Shown: positions 30,533 to 44,935 of the stretch, one piece after another
Layout: each line of letters starts with the position of its first letter
How positions within the stretch are numbered: position 1 is the stretch's first letter
Assembly (NCBI GenBank): GCA_022410635.1
Contig: JAJVDF010000213.1
Location: forward strand, 745,233 to 809,232
Length of the DNA: 64,000 bases
DNA from: Tretioscincus oriximinensis
Taxonomy: Eukaryota > Chordata > Lepidosauria > Squamata > Gymnophthalmidae
Direction: 5' to 3'
Made by a program: the position numbers and the translations under genes
Notes under the pieces: model-generated
Seen by the model: only the letters and a program-made list of their open reading frames with translations
What the model was told of the DNA's origin: nothing
Database searches by the model: none

Positions 30533-30605
30533 CTGAAGAAATAAGACATGTCTACGAAAGCTTATGTCACATACTTTTCTACTGTTAGTGTCTGCTAGCC
30601 CCTTT
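30533..30605 (-). repeat. CTTTCGTAGAC-family repeat, fragment
   Basis: TGAAGAAATAAGACATGTCT then ACGAAAGCTTATGTCAC then GTTAGTGTCTGCTAGCCCC is the reverse complement of the repeat at 40752-40862. Only the part away from the TTTCAGAGAAATAGC end is present. Confidence 0.65.
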
Positions 30606-33600
30606 GTGATTCTTTAATATAATTATTTTTAAATAATGCAGTTTTTTGTCAGAATAATACTCAAATCTTTAAATTTTTATGAGTTTTAAAACCTGTTCTT
30701 TTTAACAGTTCCACTCAATTTTCTGTTGTTGAATTTTTAGTTAATATTTTTTTGTTTGAAATATTGATCTTGAACTAAAGGCCCCAAAGTTTTGTTTCTT
30801 ATCCATCCTCTCTGAAGAATCAAATACAGTAACTTGCAAATCATCTCCAATAGATCTCAAATAATATACATCAAACCATATATGTCAAAACCATTGGGGC
30901 TAGTGGCCTGATCACCATTGGCTTAATGATAAAGATTAAGGTTCTAATACTCCTATGGTAATAACTGGCACTGGCCTTTCCCCTCTCAGACCCTTAATTT
31001 TATTCTATATTTATAGCTAAAGAGCTGGATTTATCAAAACTAGAATCTTTCCTTTTCTGCCTTTACCTTGCACACTAAAACAAACCAGCATGAAGAAACA
31101 AGATATAAAACACACAGTCTGGTTTTACTGTGAGATAATAAAATAAAAGCCCAAAATGAAGACATTTAAATAATGTCTAATGGGTTGGGATTTTTTAAAT
31201 GAGGAAACAAATACTCTTTAATCTCACATACATGCACACATGATCTAAGCACATGTAAGTTCCTCAATGCTGCATTTAACCTATGTTCTATATAACTTAT
31301 TTACAATTAATATGGATAGTTAGGCTGCTCTATCCCTTTCTAAATGCCGATACATTTTCAAAAACACTGTAATGTCCACACACACAAGTGAAACGATCAG
31401 ATTTGTCAAATGTAAGTCAACTAATTGGACACACTTGACATTTAATTTTAAATGCTATAACTTGGCTTTTTATATGCAAAAAAAGGTATTAATTATCTGG
31501 CAACCTTGCTTAGTGAAGAATATGAGAATAAATCTCTCTTCTGGTCCATTTCATATTAAAATTTGCTATGAACAATTGAAAGTGAGACTTTCAAACACAC
31601 TACTCTTGCATCTCCCTTGCCAGGTGGACTTATTTCGGGAGGAGGGAGGGATAAAGATAGGGCTATGTTTTGCATATTTTTTATCCACATGTTTATTGTA
31701 TCATCACCAAATCTGTTGTGCTAAATGCATGCAGAGTCCCAGGCTTAGTATAGTGTATCCTAGCATATGAGAGGCTTTTCTTAGCTTTTGTCAAAATTTG
31801 CAAATTTGGCTCTGAAGAGGCCAATAAGCTCAACTGCAAAGAAATCACTAAAATATCCTTCTGTCTTTGCATTTCTGATTTTTAAGGTCTCTGTGGATTT
31901 TTAAAGAAGGGCCCCATATCACCAAAGACTGACATTTACACAGATCTTGCTTAAAATGTTCATTATTACTGCCTATTGTTTAACAGGCATGTTTGTATAG
32001 AAACTTCTCCTTTTAGTCTAGTTGTCTATTTGAATAGCTGAGGATGACAGTTCTAAATTTGCAGGTGGCTCACATACTTCGCATCTTCAACCACTGTCAA
32101 AACATATTTATTAGAAATAAGGTAATATCAGAAGATATCAACTGACCTCACAAGATAAGGGAAGAGAATGGCTTAGCTTATTATCAGATCCGAAGGACTT
32201 GTTGTAGTTTTGATACACAGGCTTGTGCCCTTATAGAAATGATATCATTTCTCAATTTTGAAACAAATCAGAGTAGTCCCCCGCCCCAATTTTAGTGGTA
32301 TGTAATTTGATCTTCAATATTTTTGATTCCCAGGGATGCACATACTAATGCTTTTATCACAATTAATAGTGAATTCTAGTTCTACAACTAATGCTGCTAG
32401 AGATATAATATTTTAGAGGTAGCCAGATGTTCATAGGATAGGATTTTACAACAAATAACGTACAGTATAATCTTCACAGTAGTAGTGCACAAAGGTATCT
32501 AAAATGCCTTTTCAGATCTAATAGGGGGAATGTATAACTTAAAAAATGTTGAAATATCCATGGTGAATTGTATTCCTATTCCATTGTGCTCCCAAGAACT
32601 CATGTGTTGTTCATTCCCCCTCCCCTCATACATCTAAGCTCCAGTGTGCATGTCTTGTCTTGAATCTCAGTCAAGTGTGCATGCCTTGCCCCAAAACCCT
32701 TTTTCTGCCTGTTCCCACACGTGTGTGCCATGCCAATGTGTTGTTGTTGTTTTTTTGGGGGGGGAAGTACACTCCAATAGCAGTTTGTAACTACTGTCAG
32801 GAAAACCTGAGGCAATGGGGCTTTTAGCAAATAGATTGCTAAAACTGCATGAGCACATGTGGATTTGCCTTGATGTAACTACCATAGCTGTAAAAATATC
32901 TCATATGGATGCAGCCTTAGTACATCCCTGTTTCTTGTTACTGAACATCCTACATCCAGACATTGTGTATTTATTGCACTAGAACACTCTCTGTGGTCTT
33001 TCACCCATTACTGGGATTTACCTGCCATCTTAACACTAGATTGAGAGGCAACAATATCAATCTAAAATCCAGAGTAGAATTTTGGATCTTTAATGTGAGT
33101 GACTAAATGATTTTCTGCCCAGATGCAGAAGCTGCACTTGCTGAAAAGTCCTCATTTATATAGCCACTAAAGTCTGAAGCTCTATCCTATGTTTTAGGAA
33201 GGGGCCCTTTGCGTGGAGAATGGCATATTTTTCCTTCCTCACTTAGCAAGCACATCGTCCCCTTACCCAATCATGACTAAAAACAGATGCATGGCATAGG
33301 ATATGGCATGAATGGTCCTGTGTGATTTGGAATGATCTTTGCAGACTAATTCCTATGTTATGCCCTTAAGATATAGTCCATCTTTTCTTAAAGTACGGTA
33401 TTGCATAAAGCAATTCACAACTAGCAGGAAACTATTTGCAATGTCTTCATCCTATTTTGCTTCATAACAAAGATGTTCATGTCCTGCTTTTTCAGTAATA
33501 ACCTTGAACATAACTTTATTATTTGTTACCTTCATGGAATACTAGATGGCAGCATTAACCTCTAACCACAAAGCCTCACTACCTCATAATAAAGATTTGC

Positions 33601-34263
33601 AAAATGCATTATAAAATGCTTTTTTATGAAGAGTGAAAAATGAAAAAGAACTGCAATTAAAAATTATGCGACTATTCATCTTTTATGCAGCTTTAAAGCA
33701 TGCTGTGGTGTATTCTATTATTTGGCATGTGAAGAAGATAAGCAGAATTTTTTTATGAGGAGGCACAGACGCTATATATTTTTGAAAAATAATTTACAGC
33801 TTCTTGTCAAAACACATTTCACCGTGACCTCCATACATTTTGCATTTGTAGTTGTTTTTTAAAAAGCCTTATATTCAAATGAAATGACCATGCTCTGTAA
33901 AATAGATGGGTTTGCATGTGTGATAGATAGAAATCCATAAATGAAAGTTAATGCAGTGGTTGGATTATTAAGATATAAAACACTTTTTTTCTCAAAAAGA
34001 TGTAGAATGATGAATGAACCCAGAAATACTAACAAGAATGATCTCTTATACAACAGGCACTTCTGATTGAGTTTAGCAAGACTCAAATACATTTCAATGC
34101 TGCATAGGTTTATGCAGAAGGATATTCCATTTTAGATCAGTAAATGTCTAGTGCTGAATACATATAAGCTAAAAACAAAACCTCTGAGATGGTTCTGAGA
34201 TGAGTTGGAAGTTGTTTGGAGGTGGACTTGTTTGCCCCTCCATCTTCTCACTGAATATTGCAC

Positions 34264-34345
34264 AAGAACATAAGGAATTTCTCAATAGGGCAGATCACGA
34301 ATCCATCTGTCCAGCATACTATTTTCATGGTGGCCAACAGCTGTT
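34264..34345 (-). repeat. CR1-type LINE 3'-tail remnant
   Basis: AAGAACATAAGGAATTTCTC, then CCATCTGTCCAGCATACT, then GGTGGCCAACAGCTG resembles the reverse CR1 tail (ACATAAGAA...CATCTAGTCCAGCAT...GTGGCCCACCAGATG) seen at 51719 and 16887. It is about 80 bp and diverged. Confidence 0.5.
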
Positions 34346-34898
34346 ACAGTAGCACAGTACAGCTCAGTCAGTAGCTGGGTTTTAGAGGCAAATCAACTCC
34401 TATTACAGAGAAATTCTAAGTGAGAAAAGGTGAATTGGGTTAACATACAAGGGGCACGTACTGCCTTTCAAACTCATCATTTGGCTACAGCCCATGAAAT
34501 GTGGATAGGACTGCAGACATAAGTTTAGTGAAATATTTTCTATGGTTTATTAAAATCAGATGCACAAATGAATTTAATTACTTGTCATGCACACTCTTGG
34601 TTTAAATTGTTCAGAGTTAAGTTCAACATTCCATAATGTTGAGTGATTTCTAACAGAAAAGACATGTGAATTTGATGTGCTTATGCTAAGTCCAAATTTG
34701 ACATCCTTTGTCAAATCTAATAAGCTTGTTTGAATTTATTGAAAAAATGGATGGGATAAAGATATGCCCAGTAGGGTATATATCCCATGTATACCTCCTG
34801 TCCAAATTTCCTTCATTCATTTTTAGTTCGTTTATGAGAAGGCTTTGTGGAGAACTAATGTATCTATCATATTTCTCTCTTTCTTCAATCTTCTAAAG

Positions 34899-35131
34899 CA
34901 ATAATCCTGCTCACAAATACTACTTAGCCGTGGATCCTGTTTCAGGCTCTGTCTATGTCTCAGATACCAACAGTCGTCGTATTTATAAAGTCAAAGGCCT
35001 CACTGGTGCAAAAGATTTATCTGGCAATTCTGAAGTAGTAGCAGGCACAGGAGAGCAGTGTCTCCCTTTCGATGAAGCCAGATGTGGTGATGGGGGAAAA
35101 GCAGTGGATGCAACCTTAATGAGCCCACGAG
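34899..35131 (+). CDS. TENM2: TENM2 exon: NHL propeller, middle
   Basis: This 233-nt exon runs phase 2 to phase 1 (residues 427-503 plus the first base of Gly). The acceptor is CTTCTAAAG, a weak site with purines next to the AG; the donor is GTATGT. The peptide is [20 protein letters not shown], then [20 protein letters not shown], then [20 protein letters not shown] and [14 protein letters not shown]. It carries two NHL-type strands ([16 protein letters not shown] and [17 protein letters not shown]). It can accept either the microexon or the previous large exon directly without loss of frame. Confidence 0.95.
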
Positions 35132-36008
35132 GTATGTGATAAAAAGATGATATGAAAAGTAGACTTCAATCGGCTACAGTTATTTAGCAATTGAATTTCT
35201 TTTTATTGTTTGTAACCTTTGTTTAATCATAGCAGTTTTAAAAATAATTCCCCAGCACAATTTTATCTTAGGTAGTAATGTTTGATTCCTATTTGAATAT
35301 TTGATTGAACAGTTCATAATTATATATGTTTGTACTGAATTAACATACAGTTTGTTTAAATAACCAGAAATTGGTTTGAAATGTACCAATCTCTGAGTTG
35401 CAAACATGAACAATTCAACCAAATAGTTTGTCTGCTGTGCTTTTGCACTTAAAAAGGACTTTTTTCCAATGGCAAAATCCAAATGTGTTCAAAATCAAAT
35501 GTGAATACCCATTTATTTTATTAAATTGTTTGATTAAATGATGAACCAAAGACATGATGTTCTTTGTGCACACCGCTAATCTTTGGGTTTGCTTGTTTAT
35601 TTTTATTGAAATAATCTACCTCTTGTCTTCTTTGCAAAAGATGAACAAAACATTTTAATTAGGAGATTTCACTGTGAAAGAAAATACAAACAAATATAAT
35701 TATTTGCAAACTGAAGCTTTGGAGTATGCCAAAAATTGCTTGGTTATTTAGACATATCTATATTGTATCCTCTTCTAAGAAGAGAAAGGTGAAAAATGAT
35801 TTTTAGTTTACTAATATTTTTAATGAGATCTATATGTCTAGATTATTATGATAGCATTTATTATACTTTATATAAGAGTCTATAACTTTTTTAATATTTT
35901 AAATAAACTTGCTTTGATAATTTGATTACATGTATAGAAACAAAATAACTTTACAGGTTTTTTCACTACGCTGGCCTTTCCTTTATTGTTTGGATTACCA
36001 GTAAGCTT

Positions 36009-36083
36009 AGAATCATAGAATCATAGAAGCATAGAATCTTAGAGTTGGAAAGGACCTCCAGGGTCATAGGGTCCAACCCCCTT
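36009..36083 (-). mobile_element. CR1 LINE 3' terminus, strongly 5'-truncated
   Basis: AGAATCATAGAATCATAGAA with TCTTAGAGTTGGAAAGGACC then CTCCAGGGTCATAGGGTCC is the reverse complement of the classic sauropsid CR1 3' end. It includes the short terminal ATTCTATG-type repeat units. Only about 75 bp are present, as expected from target-primed reverse transcription that stopped early. Confidence 0.8.
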
Positions 36084-36794
36084 ATGTTAAACATAAAAGT
36101 GAGTACCTTGTACGATGCTGACAATATTAGTAACAGCTATCCAGAATAGTGCCCTTACTGTTTAATAAAACAACCATGATGCACATATTTTTTTCATTAG
36201 CTAACAGCTGAAAAGGGGGAATTAAGTACTTGGTGGACAAATAGTTTATATAGTTTCTGTTGAACAGCAAATACTTGAATTTATAAAAAACAGAAACTTT
36301 ACATTGATACATAGTTGATATAAAGGGTTGTGAATATTGTGAAGCAAAAACTTCATGCCCAAAGATTGAGATCTTCATGGCCAAGGAATGAACAAGATCT
36401 TTAGTTTATAGCTTAACTCTAGAATGGCACTAAATAGAAGCTGTTGGACTGAGCTTTGCTTCTTCTGTGATCTGAAAGAATTGAATTCCAAAAGATTTAA
36501 GCAGCATCATATTGTTATTTTGACATGGTTTCATGTGGGGAATCAAGGAATACATGACAATATGAATGCCTATCTTGTTGGCAGTAAAGAATGGTCCAGA
36601 AAAACAAAAACTGTCAGGATTATCAGTAGCCCAAACCTAATCTCTTTAAGAGAAAATGAGGTAACAAGGTTGATGGAATCACTACATGTACTGTAAGTAT
36701 GGATGAGAGATCACAATTCATGTAACTAAATAAGTGAACAGTACTTGCAGTTCCAAGATTTGAAGACATAGTATTTTTTTTCTCGTGAGAATCA

Positions 36795-36865
36795 CAGATT
36801 TATTTAATATTGTATTTATGTCTCACACTTCATCCAAAAAGCTCCAAAGTGGTGTACATAAAAAA
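36795..36865 (-). repeat. L2-like LINE 3'-tail remnant
   Basis: TTATTTAATATTGTATTTAT then GTCTCACACTTCATCC and CTCCAAAGTGGTGTACATAA resembles the reverse LINE/SINE tail type common in reptiles. It is short and diverged, so the call is tentative. Confidence 0.35.
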
Positions 36866-38284
36866 CAAAGTACTAATTATAGATATATCTATATATGTAT
36901 CTACTCTGCATGAAGTCAAATCACTACTGGGATCCGATGGAACATTTTCTCAGATTTCTTTTAGTATATTTGATCCTCTCAGATAAGTTGGCTTCTTTGA
37001 TAATGGTTAAAGGAGGGAGGAGACTCCATGAGTAGCTGATAAAGATCATGGATTTCACTAAATGGGTGCATATAATTTGCTTCTTTATTATCATTTAATT
37101 TTGTTTTTGTAAATTTAGCCAGGAACAACACACATTTAAAGGTCAATAGCACAATTCATACAGAATTGTGGAACTGTAGAAAAGTACTTGCTTGGTTTGT
37201 TCTATTTTGTATATTTGCCACCCTTAATTGTTCCAACTCCTCAAACAAAATCAATATGAAACAAAGACAACTGAGTAAACAGAAAACACAGCTTTCAGAT
37301 GAATATTTCATTTATTGAAGGAAAAAGGTTATCATATATCTGTATCGTCCATCAGAAAAAGCAGTTGTTGCTCCAAATGTACTCAAAAATAATGCAGCAG
37401 TAAAGAAAATGTCAAACCCAGTTTTGTTCTGTAGCAGATACGAACAAGGTTTGGGGAAATCTAAAAAACATAGAAAAGATTATTCTAATCTACATGCCAT
37501 TATTCCCCATTCTGTGTTTAATTGGTTGCCACTGCCTAACTGAAGCAATTCTTTTCAGTTGTTTGAAGCAGTATTGCATAAGCCCTTCCCCCACTTTAGG
37601 CTCCATTCCGACTCTCTAGTTTGGGAGGAAAGGAGACAGCATTCAAATTGAATTAAATCTTTTCCTCCTTCCCAAATTGGACTTCCCATCTCCAATGATA
37701 AATATGCAATCTAGACTTTTTTAGGTTAGAAACATTCATTTGTGAGTGGGAAAAGGGAGATTGGAATCTTACTGTCCAATACTAGCCATGGGGTTCTCCA
37801 GACTTTGCTTTCTCCAGTATGGCAGGCAGCTCCCCAGTTTTCAGTTCTTATGTGACAGTTCAGAGTTGCATTTTTTAAAATGTGTACACTTTTCTTATTT
37901 GAATTATTCTCTTCCTATAATCCTGTTTGTGCCATTATGAATTCACACAATTACCTAATTGTCCAGGAAAGGCATCATAAAAAGAAGAGTCATGGTAAGC
38001 TCCCCTTTCTCCATCTCCTTCCTTCAGAAAAGGCAGAGAGTGGAAAAAGAGTCTGTGCCATGTCCTCTCTTTCAAATACCATTGTCTGCAGGGCCAGCAT
38101 GGATGGAAGCCATTTTCTGTTTGGTTTAACAAAAAAAAGTTAGTCCAGCATGAGGGAAAACCATTTTCTATTTCACTTTAAAAGCCTGTCAGAACGGGTT
38201 CATAAAACAAGAATGTATAAGTGTCACCCACATTTCTCTTTGTTCATGAAAATCTTACCAGTAAAATACAAGATCAGATAATGA

Positions 38285-39798
<1,514 letters not shown>

Positions 39799-40751
39799 TA
39801 AGACCATTTTCAGAAAAGTGTTGTGCAGCCATTGATTGCCTGGGTATACGTAAGTTGGGCTTCATAATCATGGTTCAAGGCAAAGAGTGGTCTCAGTAAA
39901 TTCTGTGCCCAACCCCCTAGTTTTTCAGGCAGTCCGATCACCTTGTATAACATATATTACCTGGAGAGTTTGTCATGGTTTGAGGTCTTCTGAAGTATAA
40001 CATTTTTGCATGCTCAGAGAACAAAGCAAAGAATGGCTGAGAGAATTTTCAGGTAGAGAAGTGGAAAATTTTCAGAGCAGAGCAAATTCATCCTGTGAAT
40101 CACGTTTTGACATTTAAAACTGGGGGGTGTCTTCCTTTATGTTCTTAATTTTTTGTTCATCACTATGACAATGTTTATTCATAGTGAAAGCCACAATTTT
40201 CAATGAATATTATCCTGTATATTCTAGTATGCCACTGAAATGGAAATTTCCCATTATGGGGTATTTGTTATGCAACCATCTCCTGCCCATTTCAGAAGTA
40301 CTGGCAATGATATATTGCTAAATAAATGTAGGGAATTGAATACTGTTTCCAAATGACACCACTGAAAAATCTAGTCAGCAAGTAAGCTTGCACAGAGGTG
40401 TACCTTATATTTTGCATTGTGCCCCAACAGGGATCAGCTCCATTTTTTCTTTTTCTTTTTTTTTTTTTTGCAAATCCACGTTACAATAATTGCACTGAAT
40501 ACCTTTGTTAATATCATAGATGCCATTTGTGNTTTTTTTTATACCACAGTACTTAGGAGTCAGGAATGCAAATTCTATATTTATAGATTTTATGATGCAT
40601 ACATTCAGTATCTAATAGCAAGAACACCCACCTTTCATAGTGTTATATTGTATTTCCTCCCCTACTTGTGCTTTTCAACTTATAGATTATGGTTATGCCA
40701 CTGGTTTTCTCTCTCCAAGGAAGCATTCCAAGGGTGTTTAATGTAGATTAG

Positions 40752-40862
40752 TTTCAGAGAAATAGCCGTGTTAGTCCAGTAGAAAGGCTAGCAAAGGGGC
40801 TAGTAGCACTTAGAGACTAACAGGGGAAAAGTGGGTGGCATAAGCTTTCGTAGACACAAATA
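40752..40862 (+). mobile_element. CTTTCGTAGAC-family repeat with 8-bp flanking duplication
   Basis: The copy starts TTTCAGAGAAATAGCCGTGT then TAGTCCAGTAG. It continues with GCTAGTAGCACTTAGAGACT then AACAGGGGAAAAGTGGGTGG and ends CATAAGCTTTCGTAGACAC plus a short A/T tail. It is bounded by the exact direct repeat TAGATTAG at 40744-40751 and 40863-40870, which fits an 8-bp target-site duplication. I recognise this as a repeat common in sauropsid genomes but cannot assign it to a named family. Related copies are at 30533-30605 (reverse), 42555-42760 and 55825-55925. Confidence 0.7.
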
Positions 40863-42554
40863 TAGATTAGAGGTGGAATGAGAGCAGCAGTGTCTACATG
40901 CTATCACCTCTAAACCAGATTTGAAAGCCTCTTTCGTTTGTGAATGCAATATTAACATTTCATTGCTCTTTTATTATTATTGTAAAAAAAAGGGAAGAGG
41001 AAATAATTCTTCTCTGTTCACTTTAGCATGGGTGAGTTTTTCCTTGGGAACACTTTTTTTAATGAAAGGAGCACAGCTACTCCCATTATTACACAAACTT
41101 TCCTTTTATCATAAAAATATTCCATAAATCTGCCGTATCATGAAATATTTGGTATAGGAGACTCTTAAGGGTTGATTGCATAACTGTTGCTCAATAGAGT
41201 ATAATATGAATAAGTTTTTAACAGTTATTTAATGGAGAAACTGCTTGTTACAGCTTCAACAAACTGTTGTCCCATTTGTCAATGTCTATGCCCAATAGGA
41301 TATGGCTAAAACCTTTCAAAATAATGGAAATAAACCCTTTATAAATTTATTTCTCAACTCTTCCCCAAAATATTGTTATTTAGAAGACTATAAAGAAGAT
41401 GAGTTGTTAGCCTGTTAGTAATTATGATTGGCACCTTTAATGTATATACCACACATCAAACTATGATATTTCAAGGGCATAAATAACCATATGGCTGATA
41501 TGATTTGAAAATGACTATATTTTCTAAGGCAGTCCACTTTTCCCTGTACATTAATAGAGAATATCTGTGAAATAGGAGAACACTGCCATCTGTGGACCAG
41601 CTTGTAGAACAGCCATTTTAAAATACTTGTGCCAATTTTGATGTGCTTTTTTAATGAAATTGAATTGTATTGTCTTTGAAACAGGAGCGAACTTGCTTTT
41701 TTTGTAACATTCTGCACTAATGTATCCTGAAATTATACCTATATAGCAAGTTGTAACAAGAAAGCAAATCCATAGCGTATGGTTTCCACTATAGGAACAG
41801 CATTTTGTTGAATAGCAAAGCCATGCAAATATCTTTTTTCATCTCTAGTTTCAAGAACAACTGAATGTTTATCTTGGTAACACAGTGAACTGGATCACAG
41901 ATATAAACCTACAGTTGAGGGTTATGTTTTTAAAATACTTTTAATGATATTATGGAAGAAGGATAATCCAACAATAGCCCTGCGTGGATGCTTCTAGACG
42001 GCACCTCTCATTATTCTTTACCATTGAATTAATTGGCCAAGGAATTTGCAGTATCAAGGGAGAATAAAGGTGTTATCAGACAAGGCTTTTTAAAATTCTC
42101 TCTTTAAGAATAAGTATCCCATTCCCAGACCCACACAAAAAGTCTTCCAAGTAGTTTCAACAAAAAATCCTATCTAATTTTTTTCACCCTGCGTACATAC
42201 ATATTCAAGTCAGGCAACTAATCCTGACTACAAAAGGGCTTTTCATTAATTGGTCACATAGTAGGAAACTTCACTTTTTGTTTGTTTAATTTCCTGTCTT
42301 TAACAATGAGATTCTTCACAACTATAATATTGTGACTGCTTAGGAGTTGACTTTTCTGATGCTTCACATCAGGATAAGGTGACTCCAGGTGGAAAATGTC
42401 TGGTATCCCCAACTCTAATTCTCCTAGGGCTTGCTCCTTTAAATGTTTCTGATAATTCTCCTTGTTTCATGTTGGTATACAGTGAACACCATAAATATCA
42501 TGCTGTGAGGCATGTAACATACTAAGAGCAGTTTGAGAAACATAGAAAACGAGT

Positions 42555-42760
42555 AGTCAATTTCAGAGAAATAGCCGTGTTAGTCTAGCAGAAAGTCCAG
42601 CAAAGGAGCTAGCAGCACTTTGAGACTAACTTGAGAAAAGTGGTTGGCATAAGCTTTCATAGACAGGTCTACTTCAGCATCTGAAGAAGTAGACCTGTTT
42701 ACGAAAGCTTATGCCAACCACTTTTCTCAAGTTAGTCTCAAAGTGCTGCTAGCTCCTTTG
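42555..42760. repeat. CTTTCGTAGAC-family repeat in inverted pair: 160-bp palindrome
   Basis: A plus copy starts TTTCAGAGAAATAGCCGTGT at about 42555. From 42601 its body (CAAAGGAGCTAGCAGCACTT onward) is mirrored by a second, reversed copy ending AGTGCTGCTAGCTCCTTTG at 42760. The arms are 42601-42677 and 42681-42760, with loop CAT. They differ by two substitutions and one 3-base indel. The reversed copy lacks the TTTCAGAG head. The transcript of this strand could fold into a hairpin of nearly 80 base pairs. Confidence 0.85.
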
Positions 42761-43111
42761 ATGGAAAATGAGTGTGGGTTGACTTATTCTTAAATCGTTT
42801 TGATTAAAGTAGTTCAATTGAAGTAAGTAGTTTAATGGCTAATCATATGACCGTATCACAGAAATATTAAAATATGGGCAAATACTATCATAAAAACATA
42901 AATAGAATAATAAAATCAACATCCATTTAGGTAAAAAGAAATGAAAATTATTTAAAAATTGCTAACTAATCAGTAAACTAATCACTCAGTGGGTCTGAAA
43001 TAATTACTTATTAGTAGTATATAATAGTTTATTAATTATTATATTATTAATAATTCTGTATTAGCAGTTCTATATTAAGCTTAATATTAGTATTTGTAGT
43101 TCTGAATTAGT

Positions 43112-43175
43112 ATTTATTTATTTACATTTATACCCCGCCCCATACCCGAAGATCTCATCCCATACCCAAGGGTAG
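43112..43175 (-). repeat. L2-like LINE 3'-tail fragment
   Basis: TTATTTACATTTATACCCCG then CCCCATACCCGAAGATCTCA, followed by a partial repeat CCCATACCCAAGGGTAG, is the reverse of the LINE terminus at 15640-15700. The terminal word CCCATACCC occurs twice, a small internal duplication. Confidence 0.6.
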
Positions 43176-44887
43176 AACTAATTCTCTCAGCAACATGCTT
43201 TACTGAATATGCATATCCTCTGCATTCTTGATATTTACTAAAGATTACTATCTAGATTAAGTAAAAACAAGACATAAGTAATAATAATTCACAAATGCAT
43301 TTCACATGTTGACTGGAGCTACTACCAATGCACAGTGATCTTTTAACGTCAGCCAGTCCCATTTTCCTGTCACCAATTTTGTAACCTAGATCAGTGTATT
43401 TTCTGCTGATTAATGGTTCTCCAATGTTTTAAGGTACTAATGCCTCCCAGACACTCATTGGTTCTCAGGGAATGTCTTCTTCCATCATAGTTATTGCTTA
43501 ATAAAGGCATTTACAGCTGCCTACTGCCTAAATCCCCAGAATAATTAAGTCACATTACAGCACATCCAGTGGAGGTCTCTTCTCCCAGCTGATGACAAGC
43601 CTGTTTCCAGGGCAGCCGTTGTCATTCCCCATATGCTTCTCAGTCTGCTGCTTACCTTTCCCCCTGAACAGTTCCCTATAACTATGTGTAGATAGATTTA
43701 CACAATGGGACAATTTGCCAGTTTCGGCTATTAGTGCCTCATTAGTACGTCACGTTCTCCCTCTCTCCCCACTGGCCTCTTGAGAAACAGATAACATGAA
43801 CACACTATTCCTCTCACACACCCCACCTTAATCTCGGTTAAAAAAATGCTGATCACAAGTTTTTGAAAAATGATCAAAGCAATTTGCGGCAAATGAATTT
43901 TTGCTTCTGTCAAATGAAGTAATTATTACCATATGCATAATTTTAAAGTGCTTTATTAAATCCAGTTGTGCTGCAAGAAAAAGCATTAATATCTCTATTC
44001 CCTGAACAATAATCAGTGCTTTCTATTTCTTCTAAAATAGATGCCACCCACTTTCTTTTCATGAGTTTTGCTCTTCCGATGTTAAACGGCACTGCTTAAT
44101 TTTTTGAACTTTTTCAGCTTCCGTATCTTTGGAAACGCCTTCAGTTTTAGCAGATGGTAGGAAGAGGGAAAAGGGCTTCAATAGTCTGGATTAGGAAATC
44201 TTGACTCTGTCCATACACATTTTAAAATGTGAGTGAAAATTCTGGTTGAAAGGAAAGACACAAATGTAATCAACAATAGAATTAAAAAAAAACCATCTGG
44301 AAGTGGTAGCATGTGAACGCTAGTGCTTTCATGCAGCCTGTAATCCATATTAAAGATCAGATAATCTATTTTGGAACTTGACGTGCCTAAAAGATGAGAA
44401 ACACTAATTGAATCTGCCACTTCTAGAACTGCAGCCATACAACAGTTGCTTATTCCAGTATTTACTGATGATCTGGTTTAGTGAATTTTCAGTTTTAATT
44501 TCCCTCGTTTATACTTTGCAGTTCAGATTCTGCTGTTCTGTTAGCAACTGACAAGTGAGATTTNTGTGTGCATGACATACTCTCCTGTAAGCCATTTATT
44601 TGCTATTTGTAATCCTAAACTCAACTGTATAGTTTGCTTTCATTCTAAGGAGGAAGTATTGCTTCACCTTCCCCAATCACTCGCAAAGCATTATTCATTT
44701 CATCATAAGCATACTTTGTGTGGACTCCCTGGAGAAAGTGCAAATGCTGTATTCTAGCCTTTCTTTCTATGTTTTACATGTCACATGCAGGGATGTATTT
44801 AGGCAAAATATAGATACTGGAAGTACTAAGAAGATAATATTTTTATTGCTTTTATTATTATAAAACCCAAAGTAACTGAGGGAAGAG

Positions 44888-44935
44888 GGNGAATAAAATA
44901 AATAAAGTAAGTAAGTAAATAAAAAAGTAAATAAC
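44888..44935 (+). repeat. (TAAA/GTAA)n simple repeat
   Basis: GAATAAAATAAATAAAGTAA then GTAAGTAAATAAAAAAGTAA is a tetranucleotide run with alternating TAAA and GTAA units. It may be the tail of a decayed retroposon, but no body is recognisable. Confidence 0.7.

Larger units (their letters stand above)
28280..34898 (+). other. TENM2: TENM2 intron after the microexon (6.6 kb)
   Basis: The donor GTAAGG is followed by U-rich sequence with TGTTCTTCTTTG, and by a GCATG word (an RBFOX-type site) at 28413-28417. The intron holds a fragment of the recurrent CTTTCGTAGAC repeat at about 30533-30605, a long T then G homopolymer run at 30311-30339, and a CR1-tail remnant at 34264-34345. The open frame at 31372-31770 shows no family resemblance. 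I see nothing else. Confidence 0.8.

Noticed and set aside
31372..31770. 132-codon plus-strand open frame in the intron after the microexon
   Set aside because: No domain, signal or conservation-type pattern; composition matches AT-rich intron; no splice-site context.
36424..36696. 90-codon plus-strand open frame as an extra exon
   Set aside because: No teneurin residues are missing between the exons at 34899-35131 and 38319-38473, which join perfectly as PRG-IAVDK. The frame has no recognisable homology.
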